A stretch of 64,000 bases of DNA. It comes from Platanthera guangdongensis (taxonomy: Eukaryota; Streptophyta; Magnoliopsida; Asparagales; Orchidaceae). The stretch covers positions 76,744,757-76,808,756 of the forward strand of contig CM077165.1 of NCBI GenBank assembly GCA_039583875.1. Direction: 5' to 3'. Below, one piece after another: positions 43,434 through 55,151 of the stretch. The translations under genes were made by a program, and so were the position numbers. A model generated the notes under the pieces. That model searched no databases, was not told the DNA's origin, and was given only the letters and a program-made list of their open reading frames with translations. Within the stretch, counting starts at the first letter, position 1; each line of letters opens with the position of its first letter.

Positions 43434-46266
43434 ACTCTCCCCCTCTTAAAATAATTTCGTCCACGAAATTATATAAAGGAAAGACATGTACAAAACCAAA
43501 ATTTGTACCTGAGCGGAACAACTCCGGATACTCGTCAAGCATAGTCTGCTCTCGCTCCCAAGAGAGCTCCTCACGACCGCAATTGTCCCACCGGACTTTG
43601 ACCATCCTGATCTCTTTATTGCGTAGCCGCTTGACCTCCGAGTCCTCAATCCGCACGGGCTTGACCTCTGTCGTTAGCCCACTATCCACCGGCACTTGAT
43701 CAACCGCGATCACTTGCGTAGGCTCTTGCACCGCCTTCCGAAGCACCGAAATGTGGAATACATCATGTAAGGCACTTAGCTCCACTAAAAGCTTCAACCG
43801 ATAGGCCGCTTCACCAACTCGCTCCAGAACCTCAAACGGTCCAAGGTACCTCGGGCTTAGCTTTTTCAATCGCCGCACCCGCGAGACACCCTTGAACGGA
43901 TTGATCTTTAAGTATACATAATCGGCCACAGCGAACTCCATGTTACTGTGCTTGGCATTATAGTACTTTGCTTGCCGGTCCTGAGCGATAAGCAACCTCT
44001 CCCGAATGGTTCGCACCAAAGAAGTAGCACCCTCCACTTTCGATCGCTTATACAACCTTGACTCACCCGTTTCTAACCAAGACAACGGTGTGCGACATTT
44101 TCTACCATATAGGGCCTCGAAAGGCGCCATCTGAATACTCGCTTGGTAGCTATTGTTGTATGTGAACTCCACCAAATAAAGGTGGTCTTCCCATTGCTTT
44201 CCAAAATCCAAGACACACATGCGGAGCATGTCTTTCATAGTTCTATTGACCCTCTCGGTCTGCCCATCCGTTTGCGGATGGAAGGCTGTGCTGAACTTCA
44301 GCTTCGTTCCCAACATTTGCTGCACAAGCCTCCAATCATTGGACGTGAACCGCCCATCTCGGTCACTCACGATGCTGCGGGGCACCCCATGAAGCCGTAC
44401 TATGTTATCCACATAAAGCTTTGCCAATTTCTCCACCAGATAATCCTTCCTATGCGGAATAAAATGCGACACCTTCGTTAATCGATCAACGACCACCCAA
44501 ATGGCGTCGTTCCCCTTCTGCGACCTTGGCAAACCATGCACAAAGTCCATTGAGATGTCGTCAAATTTCCACTCCGGAATAGGCAAGGACTTAAGAAATC
44601 CTCCCGGCTTTTGGCACTCCGCCTTTACCAAGGCGCAAGTTTGGCACTTCGCTACGTATAGCGCCACATCCTTCTTCAAACCCGGCCACCAAAATAGTTT
44701 CTTCACATCACGGTACATCTTCGTGCTCCCCGGGTGAATCGAGTACTTGGTATGGTGTGCCTCGTACAACAACTCCACCCGCAAATTTCCCACACTTGGG
44801 ACGCACAAACGACCGTCTTTCCAAAGCAATCCGTCCTCCACGACGAATTGGGAATTTGACCCATCCAGAGCCTCTACCATGAACTGCTTCATATGAGCAT
44901 CCATATCCAAAGCCTGCCGAATACGATCAGCCAGGTCATATTGGACTTCAGTCCAATTCAGAACTGCTTCAGCACTTGATTGTCTATCAACACAAACAAT
45001 CTCCAACGCCTCCAACTCCCGCACCAACCGCTCATCATGCACCGATAGCCAATTGGCTTGAGCTGGTGCTCGGCGACTCAGCGCATCCGCAACAGCATTC
45101 CCTTTGCCAGGCACGCAGTGGATCTTGAATGTATAGTCCCCCAGGAACTCCATCCATCTACGCTGCCGCATATTCAGATCCTTCTGATCAATGAGATACT
45201 TCAGACTCTTGTGATCGGTGTAGATATCAATCTTCACACCGTACAAGTAGTGTCTCCACAGCTTCAAGGAAAAAATCACGGCAGCTAACTCCAAGTCATG
45301 GACCGGATAATTCCTTTCATGCACTTTTAGCTGTCTCGAGCCATAAGCTATTACATTTCCGTGTTGCAGTAGCACGCAACCCAAACCGCTGCCCGAAGCA
45401 TCGCTATAAATCTCATAGCCTTCGGTCCCACATGGCGAACTCAGCACAGGCGCCGTGGTCAACCGACACTTCAACTCCTCAAAAGCTCGTGCGCACTCCG
45501 GCATCCAAACGAACTTATGCTCCTTCCTCGTCAAAGTAGTGAGAGGTAACGCTATCCACGAGAAGTTCTCTACGAAGAGCCTATAATAGCCGGAAAGCCC
45601 CAGAAAACTCCGGACTTCCGCTACCGTAACAAGCTCAGGCCACTCCCGTATCGCAACAATCTTCGCCGGATCCACAGCAATACCCTCTCCACTTACTATA
45701 TGCCCGAGGAACGCTACTGAGGATAGCCAAAACTCGCACTTCGAGAACTTGGCATACAACTGATTTCTCCTTAGAGTCTCCAACACCAAATGAAGATGCT
45801 TGATGTGATCTTCCTCACTTTGCGAGTACACCAAAATATCGTTGATGAAGACGATCACGAAATGGTCCAAGTACTCCCTTAAAGTCCTGTTCATCAAATC
45901 CATGAACACTGACGGTGCATTAGTCAGCCCAAACGGCATGACCGTAAACTCATAATGCCTGTATCTCGTACTAAACGCTGTCTTTGGGATATCACTCTCC
46001 CTTATTCGCAGCTGATAGTACCCAGCCTTGAGATCTAACTTCGAGTAAACCGTCGACCCGACTAACTGATCAAAAAGATCATCAATCCGGGGGATCGGGT
46101 ACTTGTTCTTCTCAGTCAGCTTGTTGAGCTCCCGATAATCAATACATAGCCTCAAGCTTCCGTCCTTCTTCTTAACAAAGAGGACCGATGCGCTCCAAGG
46201 CGAAGAACTCGGGCGCACATACCCTTGCTCCAACAACTCTTGCAGTTGAACTTTCAACTCCGCCAT
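43429..46266 (-). pseudogene. Pol: RT, RNase H, integrase and chromodomain-like end (element F)
   Basis: A 945-residue open frame. RT has [15 protein letters not shown] and [13 protein letters not shown], but its catalytic box reads FINDILVYS where chromoviruses have F-I/V-D-D: the first Asp is Asn (codon 45841-45843), so polymerase activity is probably lost. RNase H follows ([34 protein letters not shown]). The integrase has an HHCC finger (ending CQTCALVK), Asp in SMDFVHGLP, Asp in SDRDGRF and Glu in GQTERVNRT. The C-terminus ([12 protein letters not shown], then a W-E-R-E stretch) is the chromodomain-like targeting module of Tekay elements. The frame is continuous with the protease upstream except for one TAA. 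Confidence 0.9.
43434..43452 (-). other. Polypurine tract of element F
   Basis: TTTTAAGAGGGGGAGAGT on the minus strand, directly before the 3' LTR. Confidence 0.85.
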
Positions 46267-46914
46267 TTTCTTAGGCGCTAGCCGATAAGGAGATTATGAC
46301 ACAGGTTTTGCACCTGCCTCTAGCTCGATTGTAAAATCTATCTCCCGCTGAGGCGGGGCTCCAGGAAGATCTGCGGGGAACATATCAGGGTATTCCGATA
46401 CCACTGAAATACAATCCAACGCGGGCTTCGGCTTTGCAACCTCCACTAGTGTAAAGAACAGTTCTGCACCGGCACGAACCGCCTTCACCACCTGAAGAGC
46501 AGACATCAACGTCTTGCTCGACCCCTTTAAGCCCGTAAAAGTCGTCTCACGACTCGCTCCCAGCTTAACTTCCTTACTACCGCAATCTATATGGGTCTGC
46601 TGCTCCGAGAGCCAGTCCATGCCAAATATGACGTCGAACTCCACCAACGGAAGTAAAGACGCCCGCAGGTCGAACTCCTGCTCCCCAATACGAATCTTAA
46701 CATTGCAGATCCTATCCGCTCGCATCGAACACCCATTGGGCAACAACACATCCAACTTATCCTTCGCCATCGAAGAAGGGACTCCGATGCGTGATATAAA
46801 TCCTTCGGACAAGAAGGAGTGTGAAGCTCCCGTATCGAAGAGTGCTCGTGACGGATTTTCACAAATCAATACAAATCCTAAACAAGCAGTGGTAAGGTAA
46901 CATGTGCATAACAA
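46267..46914 (-). pseudogene. Aspartic protease and RT lead-in (element F)
   Basis: In the same frame as pol, ending at a TAA (46294-46296) where chromoviruses continue from K-P-I-S into P-P-Y-R. The active site ALFDTGASHSFLS is intact, and the second block VIFGMDWL is present. The upstream link to gag (46915-46957) has several stops and a frame change, including after VVTGTF, so the polyprotein is broken there. Confidence 0.88.
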
Positions 46915-46956
46915 GTATTTAAAGAAATTGACTTGCTATAAATTAAAAAGTACCTG

Positions 46957-48098
46957 TCACCACATCAGCTTGTTTGATGGCCTCCTGTTGGCCAAGATTA
47001 TAGACCCTTGGTTGGGCCGGAGTATAATGGGATGCGGTCGACTCCACCCCTTTCCCTTCTCTTCATAAGTAGCTCCCAGCTTCCTCTCGGACTTAGGACG
47101 TCCGCTCCAACAGTCGCGGGCAAAGTGCCCCGTCTGTCCACATGTAAAACACGCGCCCGGGGTCCGACTCGTAGTCGCCCCAGAAGCGCCAGAAGGAGCT
47201 GGACCCGAAGTGCTATGCTTCTTGAAAGACCTCCGATAGCCGGTCTTTGAAGTAGTCGGCACTTTAAATTCAGATTTCTTCTCACCCAAGCTTTTCTTTG
47301 CTTGTACATTCTTCTTGTCCTTCTCTAAGGACCGGGCAGTATTGACCAAGGTTAAGAAACCCTGCGTCATTGGCCCCGAGAGTAGTAACCTCAACTCATC
47401 TCTCAAGCCTTCATAGAAGCGATTAATCTTGCGCTCCTCATCCATGATGGTGGAGCTAGCATAACGACTCAGACGAGTAAACTCGTGGAGATATTCATCC
47501 ACGCTCCTCTCACCCTATACAAACTTCAGGAACTCATTCTCCAATGCTATCTTCTGTGTCGAAGGGAGGTATCTAGCCAAAAATAATCTCGAGAACTCCT
47601 CCATCGAGACATCACCAAGTTGCCTACCTCTCAGAAAGTGCAGCTCCAATCCTTCCCACCACATCCTCGCTTCACCGTCCAAAAGGAACGTAGCGATGGT
47701 GGTCATTTGCCACTCCTCCGTCTCCGTCGCTGTCATGACTCTCTTCACCCTGGAGAGCCAGTCTTCAGCCTGAGATGGGGTTCCCAACCCCGAGAATAAC
47801 GGATGGTTAAAGCTCATTACATTCTTAAGCTGCCTCTCAGTTGCCCTCCTCGGCAACACCGGTTCCACAACTACTTGCTCCACTCTCCTCGGCTCAGCCT
47901 CTTGAAGAGGTTCTTGCTCCATCACAGGAGCGGGCTACTGCGTTTGCCTTGCAGGCTGCGCATTTATCACGGCCAACACCGCTTCAGCCACCAATCGAAT
48001 ATTTTCAGCCGACAGAGGTGTTGCAGGAGCAACATCCGGTGCACTACTAGCCTCAGAAACTCGGCGTTCTGACGGCCCAACACCACTTCTGGTCACCT
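46957..48098 (-). pseudogene. Gag of chromovirus, stops in frame (element F)
   Basis: One frame from about 48098 to 46957 with a GTG where a start would be, and in-frame TAGs at 47935-47937 and 47515-47517. The core (FSGLGTPSQAEDWLSRVKRV, ATFLLDGEARMWWEGL, FSRLFLARYLPSTQK) is the Tekay-type retrotransposon Gag. A helical arm (YEGLRDELRLLLSG) leads to a zinc knuckle CFTCGQTGHFARDC near 47150. The start codon at 47922 is the first ATG but lies after the first stop, so the native start was probably near 48098 and has been lost. Confidence 0.85.
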
Positions 48099-48308
48099 AT
48101 AGTAGTACAAAACACCGTTAAGCGACCACATAAATTGCAAACAGCAATTATAGGAACACGCAGGTTCCTCAAACACGAGTATTTTCATTCCTAAGTGGAC
48201 ATTCATGAGTTCTTTTTACTGTTATTACGATGACACACACAATATGCTCACCACCCCTTAAAAAGAATTCGCCCACGAATTCAGTTGAAGCCCGACCAAA
48301 ACCAGTAG

Positions 48309-48321
48309 TCTGATACCAAAT
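48309..48321 (-). other. Primer binding site of element F
   Basis: Minus strand TTTGGTATCAGA follows the LTR end by one base. It matches the initiator tRNA-Met complement for ten bases. Confidence 0.8.
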
Positions 48322-50222
48322 TGTAACACCCCCTATCCATCACATAGCATATAGAGTAGGTCCGGCCGGGGCCCGACGCCGTATGCCACAGACATACCGG
48401 GTGGTTACTTATGGAAACCATCCAACCAATCTCAACGTCCTACATAGAGCATTCTAGAGGAAGCAGTTTATAAAAGTTGCAATAAAAAACCCAGCATTAG
48501 AGCATGAATGTCCACTAGTACAAAATATGAATGTTATACAAAATACCCAAAATAAGCCTTAAGGCCTTACAAAATGTTTCACTTCCAATTACATGTTTTA
48601 CAAACCACGGCACGCAGGCCGGTCACACATGAATAAAGCAGTAAACACATCCAATTAGGCCTTCAAGGGCCGGCTTCGCATTCGGGCTTTAGCCCGCTAT
48701 TGACCGCTTGGTCCAGCTACACCTGCAAGCAACAAACCACCGCACGGTGGCAAAACAAGGCAACGGTCAGCTATGCTGACCAAATTATAACGATCCCGCC
48801 CCCAACTCGGGGCGGCGATGCTCCTTCCCTGCATTTCAATAGCATAAGCGAGCAATGTATATATATAGCCATTTCATCACAGACGTTGGCTCGCACGGCC
48901 ACACGCCCCGTGCTCTCAGGGCACATTCTCGGTGAACCGGTCGATGTCACGTCAATTTAAGCCATCGACATACCGGACTCACCACCACCACTTAGACGGC
49001 CAAACCTATGAGCAATTTGTCTTCTTGGCCTGGGTCACGACAATTTAAGTCATCAACCGCTAAAGACCCTAATCTATGCCAACGGTAAGTGCCACGTACC
49101 TTTAGGTCTCTTTAACCGAACGACATAAAACGGGTACGGTTCCATCTAACCCGTGCCTACATCGCAACGACAATTTAAGTCATATGTGCTGGTCAAACTT
49201 CCACCGAGTACCATTTCCATCACAAGTCACATAACCCGGTTATGTTCAAGTTGGCTCTCAAGCCACCAAGTTGGCAAGATATCGTATCCGCCCAGTTTTC
49301 CGGGTGCACCTTTGGGTTAGTCCCCAAGGCTCCCTGCTGCAATCTACCGCGTAGAAAACCCGAAAAACAACCAATAGCACGGAGTCTTCTCCGGCTTTAT
49401 GCAATGCAACATCACCGATCCAGACCAACATGTCCGGGTAGGCTTCACACATCATGCCTATGTCCGTTCTCGCTTACGGACTCTAAACAACGGGGACTTC
49501 ACATATCTACCCGAAGGAACGCCTCCAACTCTCCGCAAACTCACGAGAGCGGGCTTCCTATGTAAAGAAAGAGAGCTACTCATGCTCAAGATGAGGATCG
49601 TTACCCTAGCGTTCCTCTTTGGCTCCATTGAAAAGTAATCGGATGAAAAGCACCGCACTAGCTTTGCCTCCGTGGATCCAGAGTCGGCTCGCGATTTGGA
49701 GCTTCGAAGCTCCTCCAATGGCGGGATCTAGCTCCTTCTTCCTCCCTTGGCTCTCTACTTTCTCTAATGTTTTAGAAAGCTAACCACTCATGAAAAGTGA
49801 GGGTTTCTAAGTCCAATCCTGGGTATATCCCTTCAGGAACCACCCCCAGCCGTTGGATCTCAAAATAAGGAAACGAACGGCTTTGATTCGGGACTGAAAT
49901 GCCCAATCTAGACCGAACACGGCCTGGCACACGCCCGTGTCCTGGGCCGTGTGCCTCATTCGCCGTCAAAATCGAATCACCTGGAACCTCACACGGGTAT
50001 CGAACACGCCCGTGTTCGAGCTGACACTCCTGTGTTCCACCTGACACGGCCGTGTGGCCGGCCGTGTACCCCATCATTTTTCCCCGAAATCAACCCGAGC
50101 ACTACACGGGTTCTAGGACACGCCCGTGTCCTTAGCCATGTAACCTCAACACGCCTGGACCCCAGGCCGTGTACACGGTCTCGACACTCGACACTTCGTC
50201 GAGCGAAGATCGTCGACCTGAT
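48322..50222 (-). repeat. 5' LTR of element F, part left of element G
   Basis: Copy of 41125-43022 with scattered substitutions and a few indels. It ends with CTGAT (50218-50222), the target duplication of element G. Confidence 0.9.
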
Positions 50223-50948
50223 TGTTGGAACCGGCTTTCCGGTCCCTCCTAGAGTTCGAAACAGGATGCAGCCCACACGTACTCTCCCTGCGCTACCGTC
50301 CTGACGAGAGTCAGTGACCTGAAAACAGACCGAGGGGGTTCAGCTCGGAGGTCCCGCCTCTTACCCGGAAGAACTGTTAGTCTTCCCCTCCCTAGCCAGT
50401 GCTGAGCTAGGTGCCTGAGAGGAAAAAGTGGGAAGGTTCGACAACCCTTTCTCAGGCACCTTATCGGTCTATTTATAGGTTTCTGAATCTGTTCTGCAAA
50501 TATCACTCTTAAATCCACCTGAAAATACCAAAACACCCTGTGCTGGGTCTGCCTATAGCCAAACTCCGCTGTTCTGGAGAGCTATATGCAGGCCTCCAGG
50601 GGTAATAATGTAAAACTATCTGGGGCACGAAGGTAAAATCCCCCTTGTGGGTCAAAATAGGTAAAGGTATCTTTTTCCCCTTGCGGCGAGTGGGGAAGAT
50701 ACTGCCGGGCGAGACGGCCGCCATGCCCGTCTCGCCGCCTTTTCATCATGTGAGCTCTTTCGCCTTCTAGGATGATTTCTCCCACTAGAAGGTCTCGCCC
50801 ACTACAGAGGATCCCCCGTCTCGCCCACTAGAAGGTCTCTCCCACTCCAGAGGATCCCCCATCTCGCCTCCTATAGGTGGGCATCCTATACTCTCGCCAG
50901 TCCTCCCTTCGCCGGCTGGACCGTCTCTCGCGAGCCCCAGGTTGTACA
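50223..50948 (-). repeat. 3' LTR of element G (726 bp)
   Basis: Minus strand TGTACAACCTGG...GGTTCCAACA. TATA box CTATAAATAG at plus-strand 50469-50479. Tandem GGTCTCGCCCACTAGAAG words near 50760-50860. Confidence 0.92.
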
Positions 50949-51122
50949 CAATCCCCGCTCTTTTCGAGGTTTCCCTAACCTCGGAAAGATAAGTCCAACC
51001 GCGGCTCGCAATGCTAAGGTTCCTCTGTGGGAATCTTGGGTGGGCCCCTCCTCCCCGTACTGTCTATAAATATGAGGAAGCCTTCATTTGGAACTCTTTT
51101 TGCCTTCATCCTTTCTTCCGGA
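50949..51122 (-). other. Polypurine tract of element G and leader of the antisense gene
   Basis: The minus strand reads AAAAGAGCGGGGATTG directly before the 3' LTR, the plus-strand primer. The same 170 bases would serve as promoter for the plus-strand gene at 51123. Confidence 0.65.
51065..51072 (+). promoter_or_regulatory. TATA box of the second antisense gene
   Basis: TCTATAAATATGAGG, just right of the 3' LTR and pointing into the element. Confidence 0.55.
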
Positions 51123-52035
51123 ATGTCTCATAGTCAAAGTTTCCGTGAGCGTCTTGCGATTGTGCGAAAGCAGAACAAAGCCGGCACAGATGCCCTTTTC
51201 CCAGATCTGGGGCGTACTCCTCCCGCAGCCTCTCCGCCCTCTCACACCAAGAAAGCGAAAGCCGTCTGCGCTCCTCTCTCGGCGGGCGCAACCTCTTCGG
51301 CCATTCCGATAGACACCCCGTTCTCTTCCTCAGGGGGGAGACAGGTGATCCCGTTATTTTTCCTTTCCCCTGTCTCGCCTGTCTGATTATGCTTTCACAG
51401 GGAAGTCCTGCTGATTCGCTGGTGCCTGCCGATCCCCATGACAATGTAAGTCAAGTCCCTCAGCTCACAGACTCGCCCAAGGTGGCCTCCCCACCTCCCT
51501 CGCGGAGAGAAAACCTCTCGCGAGTGGTGGGGAATCCTCGAATCCCAAGAAAGATCTTTTTCCTTTTTCCTTCTCGCCTTTCGGTTGATTTGCCTTCTTC
51601 TACTCGGCTTACGCGGGCTCATCCTTGTTTGTAACCTTTCACTATTTTCGCAGGCATCCACTTTGATTCTGATGCTGAGGAAGCTCCCGCATCTCCCCCA
51701 CTCTCGCCCCTTCCTCATCCGAGCGAGATCGAGGACTACCTAGGTGATCCCATGGACCCTCTGGAGTTGAAACGGAGGACTGCCCGGATGTTCCGCAAAT
51801 ATACACACATAATCCGCGAGATGGAGCTCGAGAAGCAAGCCTCCGACCGACGCATGGAGTGGATGGAAGCAGATCATCACCGCCTTTCCGCGATGGTGGA
51901 GGCGGATGGGGTGCTGGACGGGACTGACCCCTAGGCTATACTGAACGAGACGGATGAACATCTCCGTCTCGCGCGCCGCGGCGTGATCGCCGCTCGCGCC
52001 TTTCATCTTCCTGGCCGCCCGCCATGCGCGGGAGG
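51123..52035 (+). pseudogene. Second antisense gene of element G, probably spliced, unknown function
   Basis: A TATAAATA at 51065-51072 lies 58 bp before ATG 51123 (MSHSQSFRERLAIVRKQN). Coding-like sequence runs to 51344, resumes at 51401 after a GTGATC...TTTCACAG intron (frame joins exactly), and ends at 51445 before GTAAGT. A matching TATTTTCGCAG at 51653 opens the next exon (FDSDAEEAPASPPLSPLPHP, then MFRKYTHIIREMELEKQASD), but this join is off by one base, so the copy has an indel or a different site. A TAG at 51932 is followed by more in-frame codons (NETDEHLRLARRGVIAARA) up to GGGAG/GTAAGG near 52035. No family recognised. Confidence 0.5.
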
Positions 52036-52447
52036 TAAGGATGGCCGCTGGCGGTGGGTGCGGAACTAGGCAGTCTCAGCCCGTCTCGCCTTCTCCGGAT
52101 CTCGCTTTTACTAATGTTGTTGTTTTATTACTGCTATGTTATACAAACTTATTCAGACGAGACGCCCCCTTCTGCGGGACGGTTTCATTTTTTTGGCTCC
52201 GGGTCATGCAATGGTTGTATCGTGCCGTCTTTTCATTATTGCAGTCTTTTCATTAGATATTATTTTATTAACCCTGTCATGATGGCTTGCCTCGAAAGGG
52301 TGTCTGCGGCGCCTCCGTCTCTTGAGTTCTAGAGAGAGAGTGAGAGAGGAAGTGAAATTAAGAGAGAGAGAGAGGGGGGGAGAACGAGGCGCCGGGACGT
52401 CCCCTCATGTCCCGCCGCCTTACTTTCCCGCCCTTTTCTCTACCTCT

Positions 52448-52455
52448 TATAAATA
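52448..52455 (+). promoter_or_regulatory. TATA box of the antisense gene
   Basis: CTTATAAATACC, about 140 bp before the ATG at 52587, preceded by a GA-rich tract (52330-52382) as in many plant core promoters. It is independent of the LTR promoter and points the opposite way. Confidence 0.65.
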
Positions 52456-52586
52456 CCTTCAACCCCCACCACTGCCCCTCACTATTCTAAACTGTTCTTT
52501 TGACCCCGGCTCCCGTTTCTCCTTCATCGTCTCGCGCCTCTCTTTCTGGGCCATCTCTTTCTGCTTTTGCCGCTTTCTCGCCAATC

Positions 52587-54503
52587 ATGGGGAAAAAGAA
52601 GGTCGAAGAGGGCGAGGGCCGCAGCCGTTGCGGGAAACGTTTCGTCGACCATGACTTCCCTCTCGGCCGACTGCCGGAGGAAGACCACGCCCGCTTTGCT
52701 CGCGAGTACCTCTCCGATTGCTACCCGTCTCGCCCGCCTAAGGTGGGCGAGTGCATCAACACCTTTTATTCCAATGAGCTGGCTTTCCCGGTCTCGCACT
52801 TTGAGGCGGGACTGAGGCTCCCCCTCTGGCCGGAGGTTAAATTGGTGCTGAAGTATTTTGGGGTCGTCCCGGCCCAGTTCAACCCCAATGCTATCTCTAT
52901 GCTGGTCGCCTTCGCCTGCTACCTGAGGCGAGAGCGCATCGAGTTCAGTCTAACCGCCTTCCGCAAGCTGTTTGTCTACCACGCCAAGGACGACGGCATT
53001 TCTTACTTCACCGGTCAAGGCCTCAAAGTATGCGAGACCCCGAACAAGAACCACCATTGGTTGACACGGTTCGTCTTCATACGCGGGGACCTAGGAGGCA
53101 TCCCCCTCGCCCCGGTATCCCCCGCCGAGTGCTATTATGATACCCCCAAGGTGGGGGGTGCCGAAAAAGAACTCTGCGACTTCTTCGTGGGAAAGAATTT
53201 TGAAGTCCAATACCTGCGGCGAGACCTGGATTCGCTGCCCGCCGTTTTTCCGGGCGAAGGTAAGCCTCTATTCCCTTCTGTCCCTGCAAAAGCTTTTTTC
53301 TTCCTCCCACTAACTGTTACCTTATCTAGGAGAAAGGACCGTCCCCGTCAATCCCCCCTACCAGAGCAATCGAGCTCTCGCTTTAGCGAATATGGCGGCG
53401 GAGGCTGCGAAAGATACGCTGACCCCTGTCGCCAAGAAGAGGCCTGCGGGCGAAGGTACCTCTCGCCTCAGCCCCAAGAAGAAGAAAAAGACTGTGTCCT
53501 TCGAGAAGGAAAAGCCGGCCAAGAGAAGAGAAGAGCTCGCGGGGTCTCTCTCACCTATCACCCTATCGTCTCCCTCGCCTCCACGTCAGCCCGCCTCGCC
53601 AACCCGCGAGACGATTTCTGCAGAACCAGCCGCCCACGGTCGTGCTCAGCCCCCTCAGCCTCCTCCTGGCGAAATTGGCTCATCCAGCCGCCCGGCTCCC
53701 GCCTCGCACCCTAACTACAATATGGGGCCCGTGACGGAGGATGACGCCGGCGAGCCGGTTCTAATATGGGAGTAGGATTCCAACCGAGTGTCGGTGTCCA
53801 CCCTTCTCCCTTCCTGGAAGGAACAGGACCATCCCACCAGCCACGCCTTTTCACTAGGCTTCGGGCTTTATGGCGGTCTTGGCTCCGAACCTGCTGACAA
53901 CGAGGCCTCGCGGGACCTCATTCTGAAAAGCGTCCACTCGCAGTTTCGCTCCCTGGAGCTCGCGCATCGCGTCTCGCGCCGTCTTGTCTTCAACAACAGG
54001 AAATGGAAAGAGGCGGAGACCGGTCTCGCCGCGGAGCGAGAGAAGTCTACTGACTTGGAGAAGCGGTTGAATGTTGCTGACAAACTCCTTGCACAGAGCC
54101 AGGGTGGCGTGGTAAGTTTCCTTATCTTTGCCTCGCCCGCCTCGCCCTTGCCCCTTATGGTCTCTTACTTTCCCCCCTCCGGCAGGATGCCGAGACGGCG
54201 AATAGGATGCGCTCGCGTATCGAGGAGCTGGAGGGAGAAAACAAGAAGCTGAAAGCCGAGAACCTTCGCCTTCAGAGCAGCGCGACGCCCCCCACGGATC
54301 AGTTTCCCGTTTCTTCCCGATATTCCGTGGATGAGGTGGAGGCCATCTGCCGGGACTCAAACATCAAGACAGCGGAGGTCGTCCTTAAGATGATGAAGGA
54401 GCTGGGAGTGGTGCGTGCTGATGCGGAGACGGTGACCGTCCGCGACCTAGTCCCGCGTTTGTTCGACGAGTCGGACGGCAGCGCCTCCTCTGACAATGAG
54501 TAG
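52587..54503 (+). CDS. Three-exon antisense gene of element G (PF04195-like plus coiled coil)
   Basis: Exons 52587-53259, 53330-54111 and 54186-54503 join to 1773 bases, 590 residues plus stop. Intron 1 (70 bp) has GTAAGC...TATCTAG and intron 2 (74 bp) GTAAGT...CCGGCAG; removing them joins three different frames exactly. Residues about 25-210 (VSHFEAGLRLPLWPEVKLVL, FGVVPAQFNPNAISML, HHWLTRFVFIRG) resemble the plant family named transposase (putative), gypsy type, PF04195. A basic linker (KKRPAGEGTSRLSPKKKKK) looks like a nuclear signal. The C-terminal third (SLELAHRV, AAEREKSTDLEKRLNVADKL, SRIEELEGENKKLKAENLR) is coiled coil. One in-frame TAG (53773-53775, codon 373) interrupts this copy. A TATA box lies 140 bp upstream. 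Function unknown. Confidence 0.75.
53260..53329 (+). other. Intron 1 of the antisense gene (70 bp)
   Basis: GAAG/GTAAGCC at the start and a T-rich stretch then TTATCTAG/GAG at the end. Exon codons G-E and E-R-T join in phase across it. Confidence 0.75.
54112..54185 (+). other. Intron 2 of the antisense gene (74 bp)
   Basis: GCGTG/GTAAGTTTCC and CCTCCGGCAG/GATGCC. It is phase 0 and joins the coiled-coil codons of exons 2 and 3. Confidence 0.75.
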
Positions 54504-55151
54504 TGCACCATCCCTCTCAATGTTTTTCTCTCGCCCTCATATTTTTGTTTAACACTTATGATCCTGGTTCCCTTTCTTAAAGGGAGAGCGAGGTGTCTCT
54601 GCCTCCTTAATTTTTTGTTTAAAACTCTTTATATGCTGACGGCCGCTTCCCCTTTTGGGGTGCTGTGCAATAGTTATTTAGGAGTTACTTTATTTTAATT
54701 ACCAGTTTGATTTTTCACCCTCTCGCTTAGCTACCAGCCCAAGGTGTATGGCTATTTTTTGGGACGCTGTTTAATCACTACTTTTATTGCCTTCCATTTC
54801 GCTGAAAACTGGCGCGAGGCCCCCCCCCTTTATCGCTTTTTACCCGTCTTGATTACCTCCGTCGGCGCTGCACTGCGAGATCATCTCGCCACAAAATTTC
54901 TGGGTCCAGTCGTCTCGCCAGTCGGTTTCGGCCATTTCAGCTCACTTGATCCTGGGACGGGGAAAACCCTCCCGCCCGTGGCGAGACCCCCTATGGCGAG
55001 TGTCGGCCAGGGACCTTCTTCCCTGGCCCTATTCCTGGTCACTCTCTGTTTCAGGGACTACCCCCCTCTTGCTGAGTCATGGATTTTTCTCCACGCGAAT
55101 TCTTACCCTTAGACTTGTTTCCCCAAATGAGTACCATCCTCCCGAAACACC
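54504..55151. other. Spacer between the antisense gene and the 86-bp array
   Basis: No supported gene. Contains TCTCGCC words like those in the LTR and, near 55130, a first degenerate satellite edge (CCTCAACCACCGAGTGAGCC). Confidence 0.6.
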
